From CAVQBP01 sp963723205 (lineage in GTDB: Bacteria; Bacteroidota; Ignavibacteria; Ignavibacteriales; Ignavibacteriaceae), in the NCBI GenBank assembly GCA_963723205.1, contig CAVRQC010000037.1, positions 1-64,000 of the forward strand: DNA of 64,000 nt. The letters run 5' to 3'. The notes below the pieces were generated by a model. The model had not been told where the DNA came from. It did no database searches and saw only the letters and a list, made by a program, of their open reading frames with translations. A program made the position numbers and the translations under genes. Below are positions 32,022 through 42,607 of this stretch, one piece after another; position 1 is the stretch's first letter; each line of letters begins with the position of its first letter.

Positions 32022-35000
32022 CTAATTCACCTTCGCAAGCTTGCTTATAACAGATTTTACAACCCCTCCACTTTTGGATATCATCTTGTAAAGATAGACA
32101 CCGTTTGCTATCCTGTCTCCGTCCTGATCTCTGCCGTTCCAGTAAATTTTATTAAAGCCGATTTTTAATTCGGATGCAGGAAGAGAAATATCTCGGATTA
32201 ATCTTCCGGCCACCGTATAAATTTTTATCAGAAATTCTTCAGGGACGTCCATTCCGTGTAATTCAAATGTAAAATATGTATCATTCTGAAATGGATTGGG
32301 ATAGTTAAAAACGTTTACCAGATCAGGATTTTTGTAAACATTAAAAACTAATTTTAAACCGGCTGAATCAGATAAATTACCGGAAGCATCTTTTGCATAA
32401 ATCTGCAGTGTATTTTGACCTTCAGAAAGTTCAGGTTTCCATTCAATCTGCATTTCTGAATTCGGATAAGGCTGCATATTAATTTTCACATCTTTATCCG
32501 AATAAATAAACGGGTCACCGTTGTAATAAATTATAAATAAGTTCGTATCCAGCGGAAGCGGATTATTATCTTTCAGTGTAATTAATATATCCGGTTTATA
32601 AGGGACAACATCTCCGTTTACTATTTCTTTTCCGTCAAATGTTACCGAAACGGCGGGCTTAATAGAATCCCTGATAACAAAGAAACTTTTTTCCGCACTA
32701 TTATTATAAGTGAAAAATTCCGTTTCTTTTAATGAAGCTGCAGCCGAAACCTTGTGGTATCTACCTCCCGTCAAATTAGTTGAGGAGAAATCCCTGCTTA
32801 TATTTACAAAGCTATCAGCAGGTACATTTACTGAAGCTGAATAGAATTCATTATTATCTATAAAGAATCTTACAAGTGCACTATCCGCATTTGTATTCCC
32901 TATGTTCTGGACATTCAGGTTTACGCTGTTATTTAAACCATATTCTAATGAATCGGAAGCAAAAGACATATCCTTATTTATTAATAAAATTTCCGGCGGA
33001 GTTTTATAAACTACATTAATATTCTTCAGCCAGATTTTATCTACAGCATCATTGGCTGAGTCACTTAAAATAAATCTAATTTTTAAATATTTATACTTTT
33101 TTGGATCAATATTGCTGATTGAAAAATCATTTATGTTATTGGTATATAGAGTGTCGAATAATTTTGTAGTATTATCCAATCCTAATACAATAATATTGCT
33201 ATTCCCCCCGGTTCCGGTTCTATCTACTTCGTACGTAACTTTATCCCAACTCAAAGCCGGTCCTATTAAAGGAGTTGTAGCAGTTCCGGCATCATCTGTA
33301 TAGTTGCCTGCATACGCGGTAATCTTTGGTAAATAATCGCCGCTGCTTCGAAAAACTGAAGCATAGACAAGATTATTTACTTTATCATAACACCATGAAT
33401 AAAAACCTTGAAAAGGATTTCGAGTAAACCACTCTTCTTCGAAAGAACCATTTGATAAATTATATCTTCGCATAAAGCCGGATTCATAATTTTCGTAAGC
33501 AAATAAATAGCCGTCTGCAACAAAAAAACTGGTAAAACCGATATAGCTGGTTCCGGAAAGGACTAAATCCTCTCCAACTTTTTTCCAGTTATTATCCGGT
33601 TCTAAAGTTCTCAGTGTATATTTTCTATTTCCAAGGCTGTCAACAATACTTAAACTATAAACATATTTTCCGTCTGACGATAAATAAAAAGTGTTACCAG
33701 TATTACTCAGATTTTCTCTCAATAATCCTGAAGGGATAAATACCGTATCCACCACTCCCTGTTCAGGTGAAACTTTTAGTAATCTATTTATTTCACCAAA
33801 GGGGACATAAATATATCCGTTATAATAACAATATTGATTTCTAATTATATCATAAAAGTTAGGTATTTCACCATACAGTTCTCCCTTTACAGTTCCATTT
33901 TTTCCGGTACCCATTTTATAAATATGCGACCTGCCTGTATGATTATAGAAAGCTGCATAATAAGAAATTTGAGCAAAATAAATGTAAGTACCATCCGAAG
34001 TGATGCATGATAATCCAACTGAATCTAAGACAGGGTAGTTAACATTTATATCTTCGAGAAACTTATTATCTGCGGGTCTGGGTGGCAAAACATTTTTATT
34101 TAATTCGAGGCTATTGATAGTATTTGAATAATTAATATTATACGTTTCGAAATTTTTGAGCAGTTTGCTTTCAGCATAGTAACCATCTTTGGATTGTTTT
34201 AATATTGATAAACTACGTGTCTTGCTCCAGTTCCCGGTATCTCCTTTGCTGTCTTTAGTACGTGTTCTCCAGAAATAATAGCCCGGTTGAAGCTGCGGTG
34301 ATTTCCATCTTAATGTTCCGTCCTTCGGCTGGGTTTCAGAAGTTACAAGCAAATGAGAATTAAAACTTAAAGAAGTATCTATTTCAATTATATATGAAAC
34401 CTTCTGATTTATGTATTCACCGATATCGGAAAAAAGGAAATTGACATTAGGTTTATTAGTAGAAAATCCGTCAATTGGAAAAACTATATCCGGCTGTCCC
34501 AAATTAAAGATGTAGACAGATTTATTTACAGTATTATCAGAATAATCATTTTCCGGTACTCTTTTATCATCGTTTACCTGCAGCAGTAAATTTATATTCC
34601 CGGTCAATTTAGGAGTCCAGTTAAAAATTACCGAATCATTTTCCCCGAAACTCGGTCTGTAAATATTTTTTAATACGAAAGAAGTATCATTTGATGAGAC
34701 TGTCAGTTTTACATTTACACTGTCCTGTGGAAAGATTTTACCCAGGTTATGCAGCCTCAATTTTACAATTACTTCCTGTCCGGATGCAGGGTATTCAGGT
34801 GATATAGCTATATCCCCCGGTTTCTCCGAAAAATCCGGTTTTTGTGGTAATGCCAGCTCCAAAGCCGGATCACCCAGGAGAGTCAATAAGGCAACGTGAT
34901 CACGCGTAAAGGTAGTTGAAGCATCTGAAAGGAATACAGATTTTGCGTCTAATATTGCATCACCTACGACATATTTCTTATTAGTAAATATTTGATGAAA

Positions 35001-37736
35001 TACTTCATCATTCAGTGCAAGCCCGTAGTCCCAGAAGGTAATACCAGTATGTCCCCAGAATCCGATTGCTCCCTTACCGGGAACTTTATCGAACTGTTCA
35101 CCAAATACATTCTGGTTATCGAAATGCGCTGTATAACATGTAACACTAAAAATCATCGGTAAGCGTCCGCCGTTTTCCAGCTGGTAAATATCATCATTAA
35201 GAAATACAAGATCCCATTGATATCCTCCCCCATGACCATAATAATTTGCTATTACACAACCGCTGTCAATTTTCTGCCTGATTTCAGGACCTTCGCCTTT
35301 ATAAGGCATCTGTTCAGCATTAACAGGATATCTAAATACTTTACTTGTAGTATAACCCTTAGGATTTATATATTCATTCTGGAGATATAATTCTTCATTA
35401 TTAAAATGAAAGAAATTTTCGTCGGAGACATCGCTTCCCCCACCGATCAATAATACATTTTGTTTCCATTGCTTCCCGTTATCAGCAGGATAGTGAATAA
35501 TTTTATCAACTAAAATATTTGCTTCATCAAGAGTTTCGCAGGAAAGTCTGCCGATTGCTGCATCAGGAAAAACGTCATTGCCTGAAACAGCAACAAAATT
35601 ATTATCTGCAACGGCCTGGCCGTATCTTATCTGTTGATATGGTATTGAAGGAATAAAATCCGGTCTGCTTGACGAAAGCAGATGCCTGTAATCATAACTC
35701 ATATCTCCTATCAAAGCAACATATGCCGGAGGAGCTCCGTTCCAGTTATCAAAAGTATATTTAATAAAATCTTTAATTGCATAAGGATTTAATAAGCCAT
35801 TTGAAAATTCATCATAAATATCCTTTATATTCACTACTTTTATTCTAGGATTCGAATAACCGGAAAGATGCTGTGAACGGTAAGCAGCCAGTCTGTTTGC
35901 AGCTTGCATAAAATCCGGATGTGTAATAATTAAATAATCTGCACCATTCTCAGTATTTCTTAAATCGGAGGGATTATCTTTAATAATTGAATCGGGTAGA
36001 AGGAAATAATTATTAGATACACAGAAATATTCTGTTTTTTCGTTTATATTATCATTAAATAACACTGTTCCCGAGGTATCATTTAATATTTCAGGGTTTG
36101 AAATCATTTCACCTCTTTGAGGAACATAGATGTCCATATTTCCCGGCTGCCAATTTGTTATACTGTAAGTATTAGTACCAGTCACTCCCCCGGAACTTTC
36201 AAAGGTCAGATTATTCTGATCAGCTTTTAATTTTCTCCAATATTCGAGTTCGAACCAGTTAATTCGTATTACATCACTGTTGTCTATACTGGCTCCGTCA
36301 ACAGATACTTTGAAATTGTTCTGGGATTCTTCAGGAACACCATTATTTCCAAAAGTAAATTTACCTTCAAAGGTAGCCCTGGTTTCACCATCCCATGATT
36401 TCGTTCCCACCTGCTGATCATTAATAAAAATTTTGGCCAAATGATCCGGATTATAAGCATCATATGTGGTTAAACCATGTAAGTCTGTCCTGAGAATAAT
36501 TTTACTTGAATCGGCAACCCAATTCTTCATAATAGGGAAAGTTGTGCTGAATGCATCGTAGGCTACACCTTTGGCTCCATCTGCATTGCCCCAAAACCAA
36601 AAATCCCTGTTTCCGTCGGGTGCATACCCTAATCTTTCATATAAAGAATCTTTCTCGTAATGTACGGTATAAAGTGTGCTTTCTATTTTTTTATTTATTG
36701 AATGCGGATATCCGTCAATTATTTTGAAAGTATCGGGCGGAGTATCACTCTGATAGGAAAACCAATAAACATTATCTAAATTATAAATATTCTGAGAACA
36801 GTATGGAGAAGCTTTCGGCGGGTAACCTGCAAACTGAATGTAATCGCCGGAGTTGAAGATCCCATCACCGCCATCATGGATTTCAATTGGAATATTTTCC
36901 CCTTCATTTAAAACTTCCAGTTTTGAACTAGCAACACCGCCGCTAATTGGAACTCCGGCAGAAATTAACTGCTCAAAGGTTAACCTGTAAATACCTTTTT
37001 CCTTTAGAAATATTTTGTAATAATTTTTAGCCGGATCGTACCAATATGATGAAGCAGTTTTCTGAAGTGCTATACCTGTAAAAGGTTTTGATATCCAGTT
37101 TAAAGCCTGCTCATAATTTACAACAGAGGCTTTCAAAAAATTTTCGGTAAACTTATCTTGAACATTTTTACCGGTTAATCCTTTATTATTATAGACAACT
37201 TTTAAAACGATTTTTTTATTGAAGACCAGCTGCCTACTGACAGGATTAAACTGGTAAGGTGAAACTTCCAGGGAAATAACCCTGGCAAACCTCATATTAT
37301 ACGGCTGGTTAAACAGCGCTGCTGAACGCGGGAAAAAACTTTTGGAGTTATATATTTTCTCGTTGAGCTTGCTTATATCAAGTTTTGTATATGCAGGATC
37401 ATTCTCCGGGACGGGTATAATAAATTTATTTGAATAACTGCTTTTTTCTACACTTAGTATGTTAATCTGAGGATCTGAATTATTTGGAATTCCTAAATTA
37501 ATTACAACTCCCGGCAGCCAGGGATCGCCTATAGCTCTAACCCCGTTGCTTTTACCGGATATATAATTAAAATTTTTATTTTCGATTACAGTATCTCTAA
37601 CAGAAAAGGAATTCTGAAAATTAAATTCAATCTTTATATACTCGGAGGTAGACTCTAAGACCTTATAATTCTGCGCAAAGACAGGAAATGTGAACAATAA
37701 TATGAGTAGTAAATATCTATAAATCTTCACAGGCAT
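32022..37736 (-). CDS. gingipain-like C25 protease with type IX sorting domain (PorU2-like)
   Basis: 1904 residues. Signal peptide (1-21), a PorU-like propeptide region (VRAIGDPWLPGVVINLGIP), then the C25 caspase-fold domain at about 600-960. The catalytic His is in ANYYGHGGGYQWD and the Cys in FSVTCYTAHFDN. Later parts hold CARDB/Ig-like domains, a six-bladed propeller-like stretch and a FlgD-Ig T9SS C-terminal domain (FNYPNPFQNDTYFTFEL ... GVYLYKM). It resembles proteins annotated as PorU2, perhaps processing type IX cargo. It stands alone on the minus strand. Far larger than PorU of Porphyromonas. Confidence 0.85.
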   Translation of the reverse strand: MPVKIYRYLLLILLFTFPVFAQNYKVLESTSEYIKIEFNFQNSFSVRDTVIENKNFNYISGKSNGVRAIGDPWLPGVVINLGIPNNSDPQINILSVEKSSYSNKFIIPVPENDPAYTKLDISKLNEKIYNSKSFFPRSAALFNQPYNMRFARVISLEVSPYQFNPVSRQLVFNKKIVLKVVYNNKGLTGKNVQDKFTENFLKASVVNYEQALNWISKPFTGIALQKTASSYWYDPAKNYYKIFLKEKGIYRLTFEQLISAGVPISGGVASSKLEVLNEGENIPIEIHDGGDGIFNSGDYIQFAGYPPKASPYCSQNIYNLDNVYWFSYQSDTPPDTFKIIDGYPHSINKKIESTLYTVHYEKDSLYERLGYAPDGNRDFWFWGNADGAKGVAYDAFSTTFPIMKNWVADSSKIILRTDLHGLTTYDAYNPDHLAKIFINDQQVGTKSWDGETRATFEGKFTFGNNGVPEESQNNFKVSVDGASIDNSDVIRINWFELEYWRKLKADQNNLTFESSGGVTGTNTYSITNWQPGNMDIYVPQRGEMISNPEILNDTSGTVLFNDNINEKTEYFCVSNNYFLLPDSIIKDNPSDLRNTENGADYLIITHPDFMQAANRLAAYRSQHLSGYSNPRIKVVNIKDIYDEFSNGLLNPYAIKDFIKYTFDNWNGAPPAYVALIGDMSYDYRHLLSSSRPDFIPSIPYQQIRYGQAVADNNFVAVSGNDVFPDAAIGRLSCETLDEANILVDKIIHYPADNGKQWKQNVLLIGGGSDVSDENFFHFNNEELYLQNEYINPKGYTTSKVFRYPVNAEQMPYKGEGPEIRQKIDSGCVIANYYGHGGGYQWDLVFLNDDIYQLENGGRLPMIFSVTCYTAHFDNQNVFGEQFDKVPGKGAIGFWGHTGITFWDYGLALNDEVFHQIFTNKKYVVGDAILDAKSVFLSDASTTFTRDHVALLTLLGDPALELALPQKPDFSEKPGDIAISPEYPASGQEVIVKLRLHNLGKIFPQDSVNVKLTVSSNDTSFVLKNIYRPSFGENDSVIFNWTPKLTGNINLLLQVNDDKRVPENDYSDNTVNKSVYIFNLGQPDIVFPIDGFSTNKPNVNFLFSDIGEYINQKVSYIIEIDTSLSFNSHLLVTSETQPKDGTLRWKSPQLQPGYYFWRTRTKDSKGDTGNWSKTRSLSILKQSKDGYYAESKLLKNFETYNINYSNTINSLELNKNVLPPRPADNKFLEDINVNYPVLDSVGLSCITSDGTYIYFAQISYYAAFYNHTGRSHIYKMGTGKNGTVKGELYGEIPNFYDIIRNQYCYYNGYIYVPFGEINRLLKVSPEQGVVDTVFIPSGLLRENLSNTGNTFYLSSDGKYVYSLSIVDSLGNRKYTLRTLEPDNNWKKVGEDLVLSGTSYIGFTSFFVADGYLFAYENYESGFMRRYNLSNGSFEEEWFTRNPFQGFYSWCYDKVNNLVYASVFRSSGDYLPKITAYAGNYTDDAGTATTPLIGPALSWDKVTYEVDRTGTGGNSNIIVLGLDNTTKLFDTLYTNNINDFSISNIDPKKYKYLKIRFILSDSANDAVDKIWLKNINVVYKTPPEILLINKDMSFASDSLEYGLNNSVNLNVQNIGNTNADSALVRFFIDNNEFYSASVNVPADSFVNISRDFSSTNLTGGRYHKVSAAASLKETEFFTYNNSAEKSFFVIRDSIKPAVSVTFDGKEIVNGDVVPYKPDILITLKDNNPLPLDTNLFIIYYNGDPFIYSDKDVKINMQPYPNSEMQIEWKPELSEGQNTLQIYAKDASGNLSDSAGLKLVFNVYKNPDLVNVFNYPNPFQNDTYFTFELHGMDVPEEFLIKIYTVAGRLIRDISLPASELKIGFNKIYWNGRDQDGDRIANGVYLYKMISKSGGVVKSVISKLAKVN

Positions 37737-37928
37737 TTAAAAATTTTTGGTCAAACTTAGAATTTTGAAACCGATTATTCAAGGTGAAAAAAATCCCTAA
37801 AACCCTAGAAAATAACTTAAAAGGACACTGATTTATCTGGTATGACGGATTAGAAAGGATCAAAACAAAATTTCTCTTGTACTTTTAAAAACGATCCTAA
37901 TCCTTACTAGTTTAATAAAATTTCCATT

Positions 37929-39644
37929 CTACTCAAATGATAATCTTACAGATGCAGAAAGCATATTGTTTGTTTTATTTAAACTGCCGTATGCTCTGTT
38001 TTTATATTGATATGTTAAATTACCATAAAAACCGTACAAAAATTCATAATCAAGAGATAATGTAAATATATCGGTACGCTCTCTTTCGCCATCCAGAAGG
38101 TTGGCAAACTCGGAATCATAAATAGTTAAATTCTGAAAAACATCACCGCCGACATTTTTAATCAAATCTCCATTTGAATTATAAATATTATTGCCATGTA
38201 ATTCATGATTGTAATTCAATCGTACAAAAAGTTCACGTGAAAACCTGTAATCAATCTCTGCAGAAAACAATGCGGAATTTGGTTGAATATTTGGACTCAG
38301 CAGGTAGCCGTTATTTGTGTATGTTAAAGCTCCTTTTAAGCCGGGGTGTGAAAATATGTAAGGTCTTATCTGAACATACTCCAGCTTAACAACAAGATCA
38401 TTTATAAGCAGCGGATCGGTTATAATTGCTCCTGCCTGCCAGGCAGTTCCGTTATTACTTCCATTCCACTCCCCTTTTGATAATCTTTTAAAATTCAAAT
38501 CATCAAAGATAATTGAAGAGTTTATTTCCAAACCATTAGTAATCAAATATCTTCCGTCAAAATACAGGAATGAGTTATCAAGATCATTTAAACTGCGTTG
38601 AGCAGATTCAAAAAACATAAATGGGGTAAGATATGCAGCTTCCACAGGTCGATTTGAATAAATTATCATTTGCGTAACTCCCAAGGATAACCTGTTGTTA
38701 GGTTGAAATCCCAACCTGCTCATAGCAATATATTTTGAACCTTTATTCTTAAAGTTTTCTCCAGTTGCAGAATCAATCGTGGTAAATGTCGGCTTTTGTA
38801 CCAACCATCCATGAAGAAAATTATATGAAAGACTTTTGTAGGAAATATTAAATCTTATAAAATCAAAAGGAGGAGGATTATTTGAAAGCACCAATCTGTT
38901 TATATAACCGGTTCCCCATAATACTCTTTCCCTGCCGAGCTCAGCACTTGCAATTCCCTTTTCCAGCTTGATATAGCCTTCTGTATAAGGGAAATAATTA
39001 ATTTTAGTATTATTAAAAGTATAACTTTGCGCAACCTCCTGATCAAGCTCTGCTACATCACGGTTACCTAAAACCGTACCATTTGAACCTAACAAATAAA
39101 ATCCAAGCCACCCGTCATAACTTCCACGGAAAATACCGCCAATATTTAAGAGAGAAGTATTATTATTATAAAAGCTTGAAGATATATATTTATATTCGGC
39201 AATAGGATTAATATAAAAACTGATATCCTTATCATTGTATTTATATATATGCTTTTCAGAGTCAGCAAATAAATTTTTTGGAAAATCCGAAGGGAAATCA
39301 TCAAAAATGCTTGATGAAACCGTACTATCCGGTTGATTTAAAGAAGTCTGATTTTCTTCATAAAAATTTAGCTTTTCTTTTAACCTTTCCAGGTATCCTC
39401 TATCTGTTTCACTTATTTTTTCTTTTTTTGCATCGATTTGCTCTAAAGCTTCCAACACTTTCTTCCTGGATAAAGGAAGAATTATATCACTGTAGTCTTT
39501 CAATATTCCCTGAACCTGCATCTGCTTTAAAAAGGCATAAACAGGATTATTAACCGGAACATTGTCTACCTGTGCAGTTATATTGCCAAGGAAAAATAAA
39601 AAGGCAATAACAAGATAAACGAAGAAATTATTTAATTTTTTCAT
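37929..39644 (-). CDS. Wzi-like capsule assembly outer membrane protein
   Basis: 571 residues. Signal peptide (1-24), a coiled helical N-terminal part with KKVLEALEQIDAKKEKIS, then a Wzi-type beta barrel with ELGRERVLWGTGYINRLVLSNNPPPFDFI and alternating aromatic strands to the terminal LSASVRLSFE. Wzi proteins anchor or assemble surface polysaccharide. It lies just before the polysaccharide locus in the same direction, separated by a 320-base gap with a dispersed repeat. Confidence 0.85.
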   Translation of the reverse strand: MKKLNNFFVYLVIAFLFFLGNITAQVDNVPVNNPVYAFLKQMQVQGILKDYSDIILPLSRKKVLEALEQIDAKKEKISETDRGYLERLKEKLNFYEENQTSLNQPDSTVSSSIFDDFPSDFPKNLFADSEKHIYKYNDKDISFYINPIAEYKYISSSFYNNNTSLLNIGGIFRGSYDGWLGFYLLGSNGTVLGNRDVAELDQEVAQSYTFNNTKINYFPYTEGYIKLEKGIASAELGRERVLWGTGYINRLVLSNNPPPFDFIRFNISYKSLSYNFLHGWLVQKPTFTTIDSATGENFKNKGSKYIAMSRLGFQPNNRLSLGVTQMIIYSNRPVEAAYLTPFMFFESAQRSLNDLDNSFLYFDGRYLITNGLEINSSIIFDDLNFKRLSKGEWNGSNNGTAWQAGAIITDPLLINDLVVKLEYVQIRPYIFSHPGLKGALTYTNNGYLLSPNIQPNSALFSAEIDYRFSRELFVRLNYNHELHGNNIYNSNGDLIKNVGGDVFQNLTIYDSEFANLLDGERERTDIFTLSLDYEFLYGFYGNLTYQYKNRAYGSLNKTNNMLSASVRLSFE

Positions 39645-39772
39645 CTTTCAATATTAAACAAAAGGGAAGAAAAATAATACTTAGATGTAGAGAAATTTAG
39701 AAGGGCTCCAAGAGGACTTAGAACATTATATGTATCTTTCCGTAAGCAAGAGTGACTAAACAATAAAAAACA

Positions 39773-39902
39773 TGTCATTTAGAGGGAATTCAATTTGTTT
39801 TCATTGAGATGACCGAGAAATCTTAAGAAACTGTAACTTAAGATTTCTCCCCTGACAGCAAAGCATTAAACAAATTGAGTCGGGGTTGATCTGACAATTG
39901 TA
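39773..39902. repeat. dispersed GAAATCTTA repeat, copy D
   Basis: CATGTCATTT...CGAGAAATCTTAAG, then inverted CTTAAGATTTCTC, then GAGTCGGGGTTGATCTGACAAT. The block order matches copy C at 28363, with about 130 bases in both. It fills much of the gap between the wzi-like and dehydratase genes. Confidence 0.55.
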
Positions 39903-39966
39903 CTTTTGGATCAAACACTTAGCCTTTCATTTTAAAAGGTAGGATGCATTTGCTTTTACATTAATC

Positions 39967-41940
39967 TCAGCCTGAAATTTTTTGAGATGATGTGCCTTTG
40001 GAAGCCTGAAGAGAAAGAGCAACCAGTTTGGAATTCATTTCTTCGGTGTCAAAGATATCAGGCTCATAATTAGCCTTGAATGTCGGGACATAATATTTAA
40101 ACAATTCAATCCAGTCTCTTTTTGTAGTACCGCCGTTCATACTTGCAAACTCTCTTACCATTGATTCTATTGATTCAGCGGTATGCATACAGACTAACCG
40201 GGCTTTAAATATTTTTTCATGGGAAGTAGAAATTACACCTTCTTCAGCTGTTAATACTTCCTCAAATAATTTCTCACCTTCTCTAATCCCAGTGAATTCA
40301 ATTTTTATATCCTTGTCTGGAACAAGATTGTGAAGAAGGATCAGATCTCTTGCGAGGTCTAGTATCTTAACCGGTTCACCCATATTAAGTACAAAAACAT
40401 CTCCGCTCTTTCCTGTTGTTGCTGCCTGGAGAACTAAAGCAACAGCTTCGGGAATAGTCATAAAATATCTTTTCATATCGGGGTGTGTAATTGTAATGGG
40501 ACCGCCGTTTTTCAATTGGTCCATAAAAATTGGTAAAGCACTCCCCCTGCTTCCAATTACATTCCCGAATCTTACCGCAACAAAATTAGATGAGCTTCGT
40601 TTGGCAGCACTGGTAACAATATATTCAGCAATTCTTTTTGATACTCCCATAATACTTGAAGGATTAACTGCTTTATCAGTAGAAATTAAAATGAAATTTT
40701 TTACCCCATACATAATAGCAGAATTTGCAAGATTGTAAGTACCTAAAATGTTTACTCTAACTGCTTCTTCAGGGAATTTTTCCATAACAGGAACATGCTT
40801 ATAAGCTGCAGCATGGAAAATAACGTCGGGTAGAAAATCTTCAAATATTTTATCAACTTTGTGACGGTTTGAGATATCACATAAATACATTTTTATATTT
40901 GCAGCTTTCTGTATTCTTGAAAGCTGTATTTCAAGATTTGAAAGATCGCTCTCGTTAATATCAAGTATTGCAATTTCAGCCGGTTCATAGTAAGTAACCT
41001 GCCTGGCAATTTCGTAACCGATTGAACCGGCAGCACCTGTTATCAATACACGCTTATTCTGAATATAGCTTCTGATTTCTTTTGTGTTGATAGAAACCGC
41101 CTGCCTGCCGATAAGGTCGCTCAGGTCAATGTCTCTGATATCTTTGATTCCAACACTTATAGAATTGTAAATATCATTAACAGTTGATACAACTTTAACA
41201 TCATTTACACCGCACTCCCTTGCAATATTCAATACTTTTCTATGAAACAAACGGTCTGCAGATAAAACCGAAATAAGGATAGTTTCGATATTATATTTTC
41301 TAATAATATCCGGGATTTTTACTACAGGACCTAAAACCCTGATGCCCTGTAAATATATGCCTTGCTTTGTAGGATCATCATCAATAAACCCGATAGGATG
41401 AAATCTTCTTGTATAGCTCCTGTTTATATCTCTTAAAAGCTGTTCACCGCTGCTGCCCGCACCGATAATCAAAGTTCTCTTCAACTCAGGTTTAATTATA
41501 CTTTGCCTCATTACCTCAAGGTACAAACGTTTGGCAATTTTAAAGCCGGAGGAAAGAAGAAAGCTAAATACCAGGTCGATTAATAAAATGCTTCTTGGGA
41601 AACCATGGAAAGCAGGGATATTAAATCCATAAATAACAATGAATAAAATTCCGTTACTCAGCAGGCAAGCTTTCGCAATGTTTGCAAGATCCTGAAGGGA
41701 AACAAACATCCATGAGATATCATAAAGTTTAAAGGATGAAAATACAAGAAACTTTATTAAAAGAAATAACGGAATAGTTAAGAATAAGAATGAAGTAATT
41801 GTCTCCCCACCATGGAGTTCGGCTCTAACTAAAAAAGATAAATAAATTGCTAAAGTAAAAGAAAGGACGTCAAAAAATAGTAAAAGTAATTTGCGTTTAA
41901 AATTTGAGGGGTAAAAAAACCAGCCGGTAAATCTATTCAT
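39967..41940 (-). CDS. membrane nucleoside-sugar 4,6-dehydratase (PglF/FlaA1-like)
   Basis: 657 residues. Four N-terminal membrane helices, a CoA-binding-like Rossmann domain (TLIIGAGSSGEQLLRDI), and a C-terminal SDR domain (RVLITGAAGSIGYEI, ISTDKAVNPSSIMGVSKRIAEY). The Tyr of the SDR triad is replaced in the second position by SSIMG, as in PglF/FlaA1-type enzymes that use a different catalytic triad. It probably converts UDP-GlcNAc to the 4-keto-6-deoxy sugar. Neighbouring genes for an aminotransferase and phosphoglycosyltransferase fit a bacillosamine/QuiNAc4N-type route. Overlaps the sugar transferase by four bases. Confidence 0.88.
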   Translation of the reverse strand: MNRFTGWFFYPSNFKRKLLLLFFDVLSFTLAIYLSFLVRAELHGGETITSFLFLTIPLFLLIKFLVFSSFKLYDISWMFVSLQDLANIAKACLLSNGILFIVIYGFNIPAFHGFPRSILLIDLVFSFLLSSGFKIAKRLYLEVMRQSIIKPELKRTLIIGAGSSGEQLLRDINRSYTRRFHPIGFIDDDPTKQGIYLQGIRVLGPVVKIPDIIRKYNIETILISVLSADRLFHRKVLNIARECGVNDVKVVSTVNDIYNSISVGIKDIRDIDLSDLIGRQAVSINTKEIRSYIQNKRVLITGAAGSIGYEIARQVTYYEPAEIAILDINESDLSNLEIQLSRIQKAANIKMYLCDISNRHKVDKIFEDFLPDVIFHAAAYKHVPVMEKFPEEAVRVNILGTYNLANSAIMYGVKNFILISTDKAVNPSSIMGVSKRIAEYIVTSAAKRSSSNFVAVRFGNVIGSRGSALPIFMDQLKNGGPITITHPDMKRYFMTIPEAVALVLQAATTGKSGDVFVLNMGEPVKILDLARDLILLHNLVPDKDIKIEFTGIREGEKLFEEVLTAEEGVISTSHEKIFKARLVCMHTAESIESMVREFASMNGGTTKRDWIELFKYYVPTFKANYEPDIFDTEEMNSKLVALSLQASKGTSSQKISG

Positions 41941-42536
41941 CGAATAAGCACCTTAAATGTAGAAAAAATTATTTTTATATCAGTTATCAGATTAGCTTCC
42001 TTTAGATATTTTTTATATAGTTTAATTTTATCAGGTAATATTTTATTGAGATAAATTTTTTCGTTATCATCAGAATCTTTTAAAAGTTCACTTTCATTCC
42101 TGAATTCTAGGGAAGCATAATCAGTAATTCCGGGTTTTACTTTTAATATTTCCGAATAATCATCTATATAATATTCTGCATATTTTAATAATTCGGGCCT
42201 CGGCCCTACCAAACTCATATCACCTAAAAGAACATTAAAAATTTGGGGAATTTCATCAATTTTAAATTTTCTTAAAAATTTTCCAATATTTGTAACCCGG
42301 GAGTCTTCATGGGATGAAATGCCAATCCCCATTTTGTCGGCATTTTTTACCATCGTACGGAATTTAATCATCTTAAATATTTTCCAGTCCTTCCCGACCC
42401 TTTCCTGCAAGAAAAAAACAGGATAACCAGAACTTATCAATATTACCAGCGAAACTGCTATTATTACAGGAAAAAACAATATAATACCAATCAATGTTAT
42501 TAAAATATCCAAAATTCTTTTAATAAAAAAATACAT
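41937..42536 (-). CDS. phosphoglycosyltransferase (PglC-like sugar transferase)
   Basis: 199 residues, the minimal PglC size. One N-terminal membrane segment (LDILITLIGIILFFPVIIAVSLVILI), then QERVGKDWKIFKMIKFRTM, FLRKFKIDEIPQIFNVLLGDMSLVGPRPELL and the PGITD segment. The DE pair in KIDEIPQ is the catalytic nucleophile of this family. It moves the first sugar phosphate to undecaprenyl phosphate at the inner membrane, starting the repeat unit made by this locus. Confidence 0.9.
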   Translation of the reverse strand: MYFFIKRILDILITLIGIILFFPVIIAVSLVILISSGYPVFFLQERVGKDWKIFKMIKFRTMVKNADKMGIGISSHEDSRVTNIGKFLRKFKIDEIPQIFNVLLGDMSLVGPRPELLKYAEYYIDDYSEILKVKPGITDYASLEFRNESELLKDSDDNEKIYLNKILPDKIKLYKKYLKEANLITDIKIIFSTFKVLIR

Positions 42537-42607
42537 CTAAATTGTAGTATATTCTCAAAAAGTAAAATAATATTATCATAATTAGTAAATTTTACTAATT
42601 ATAAGAA

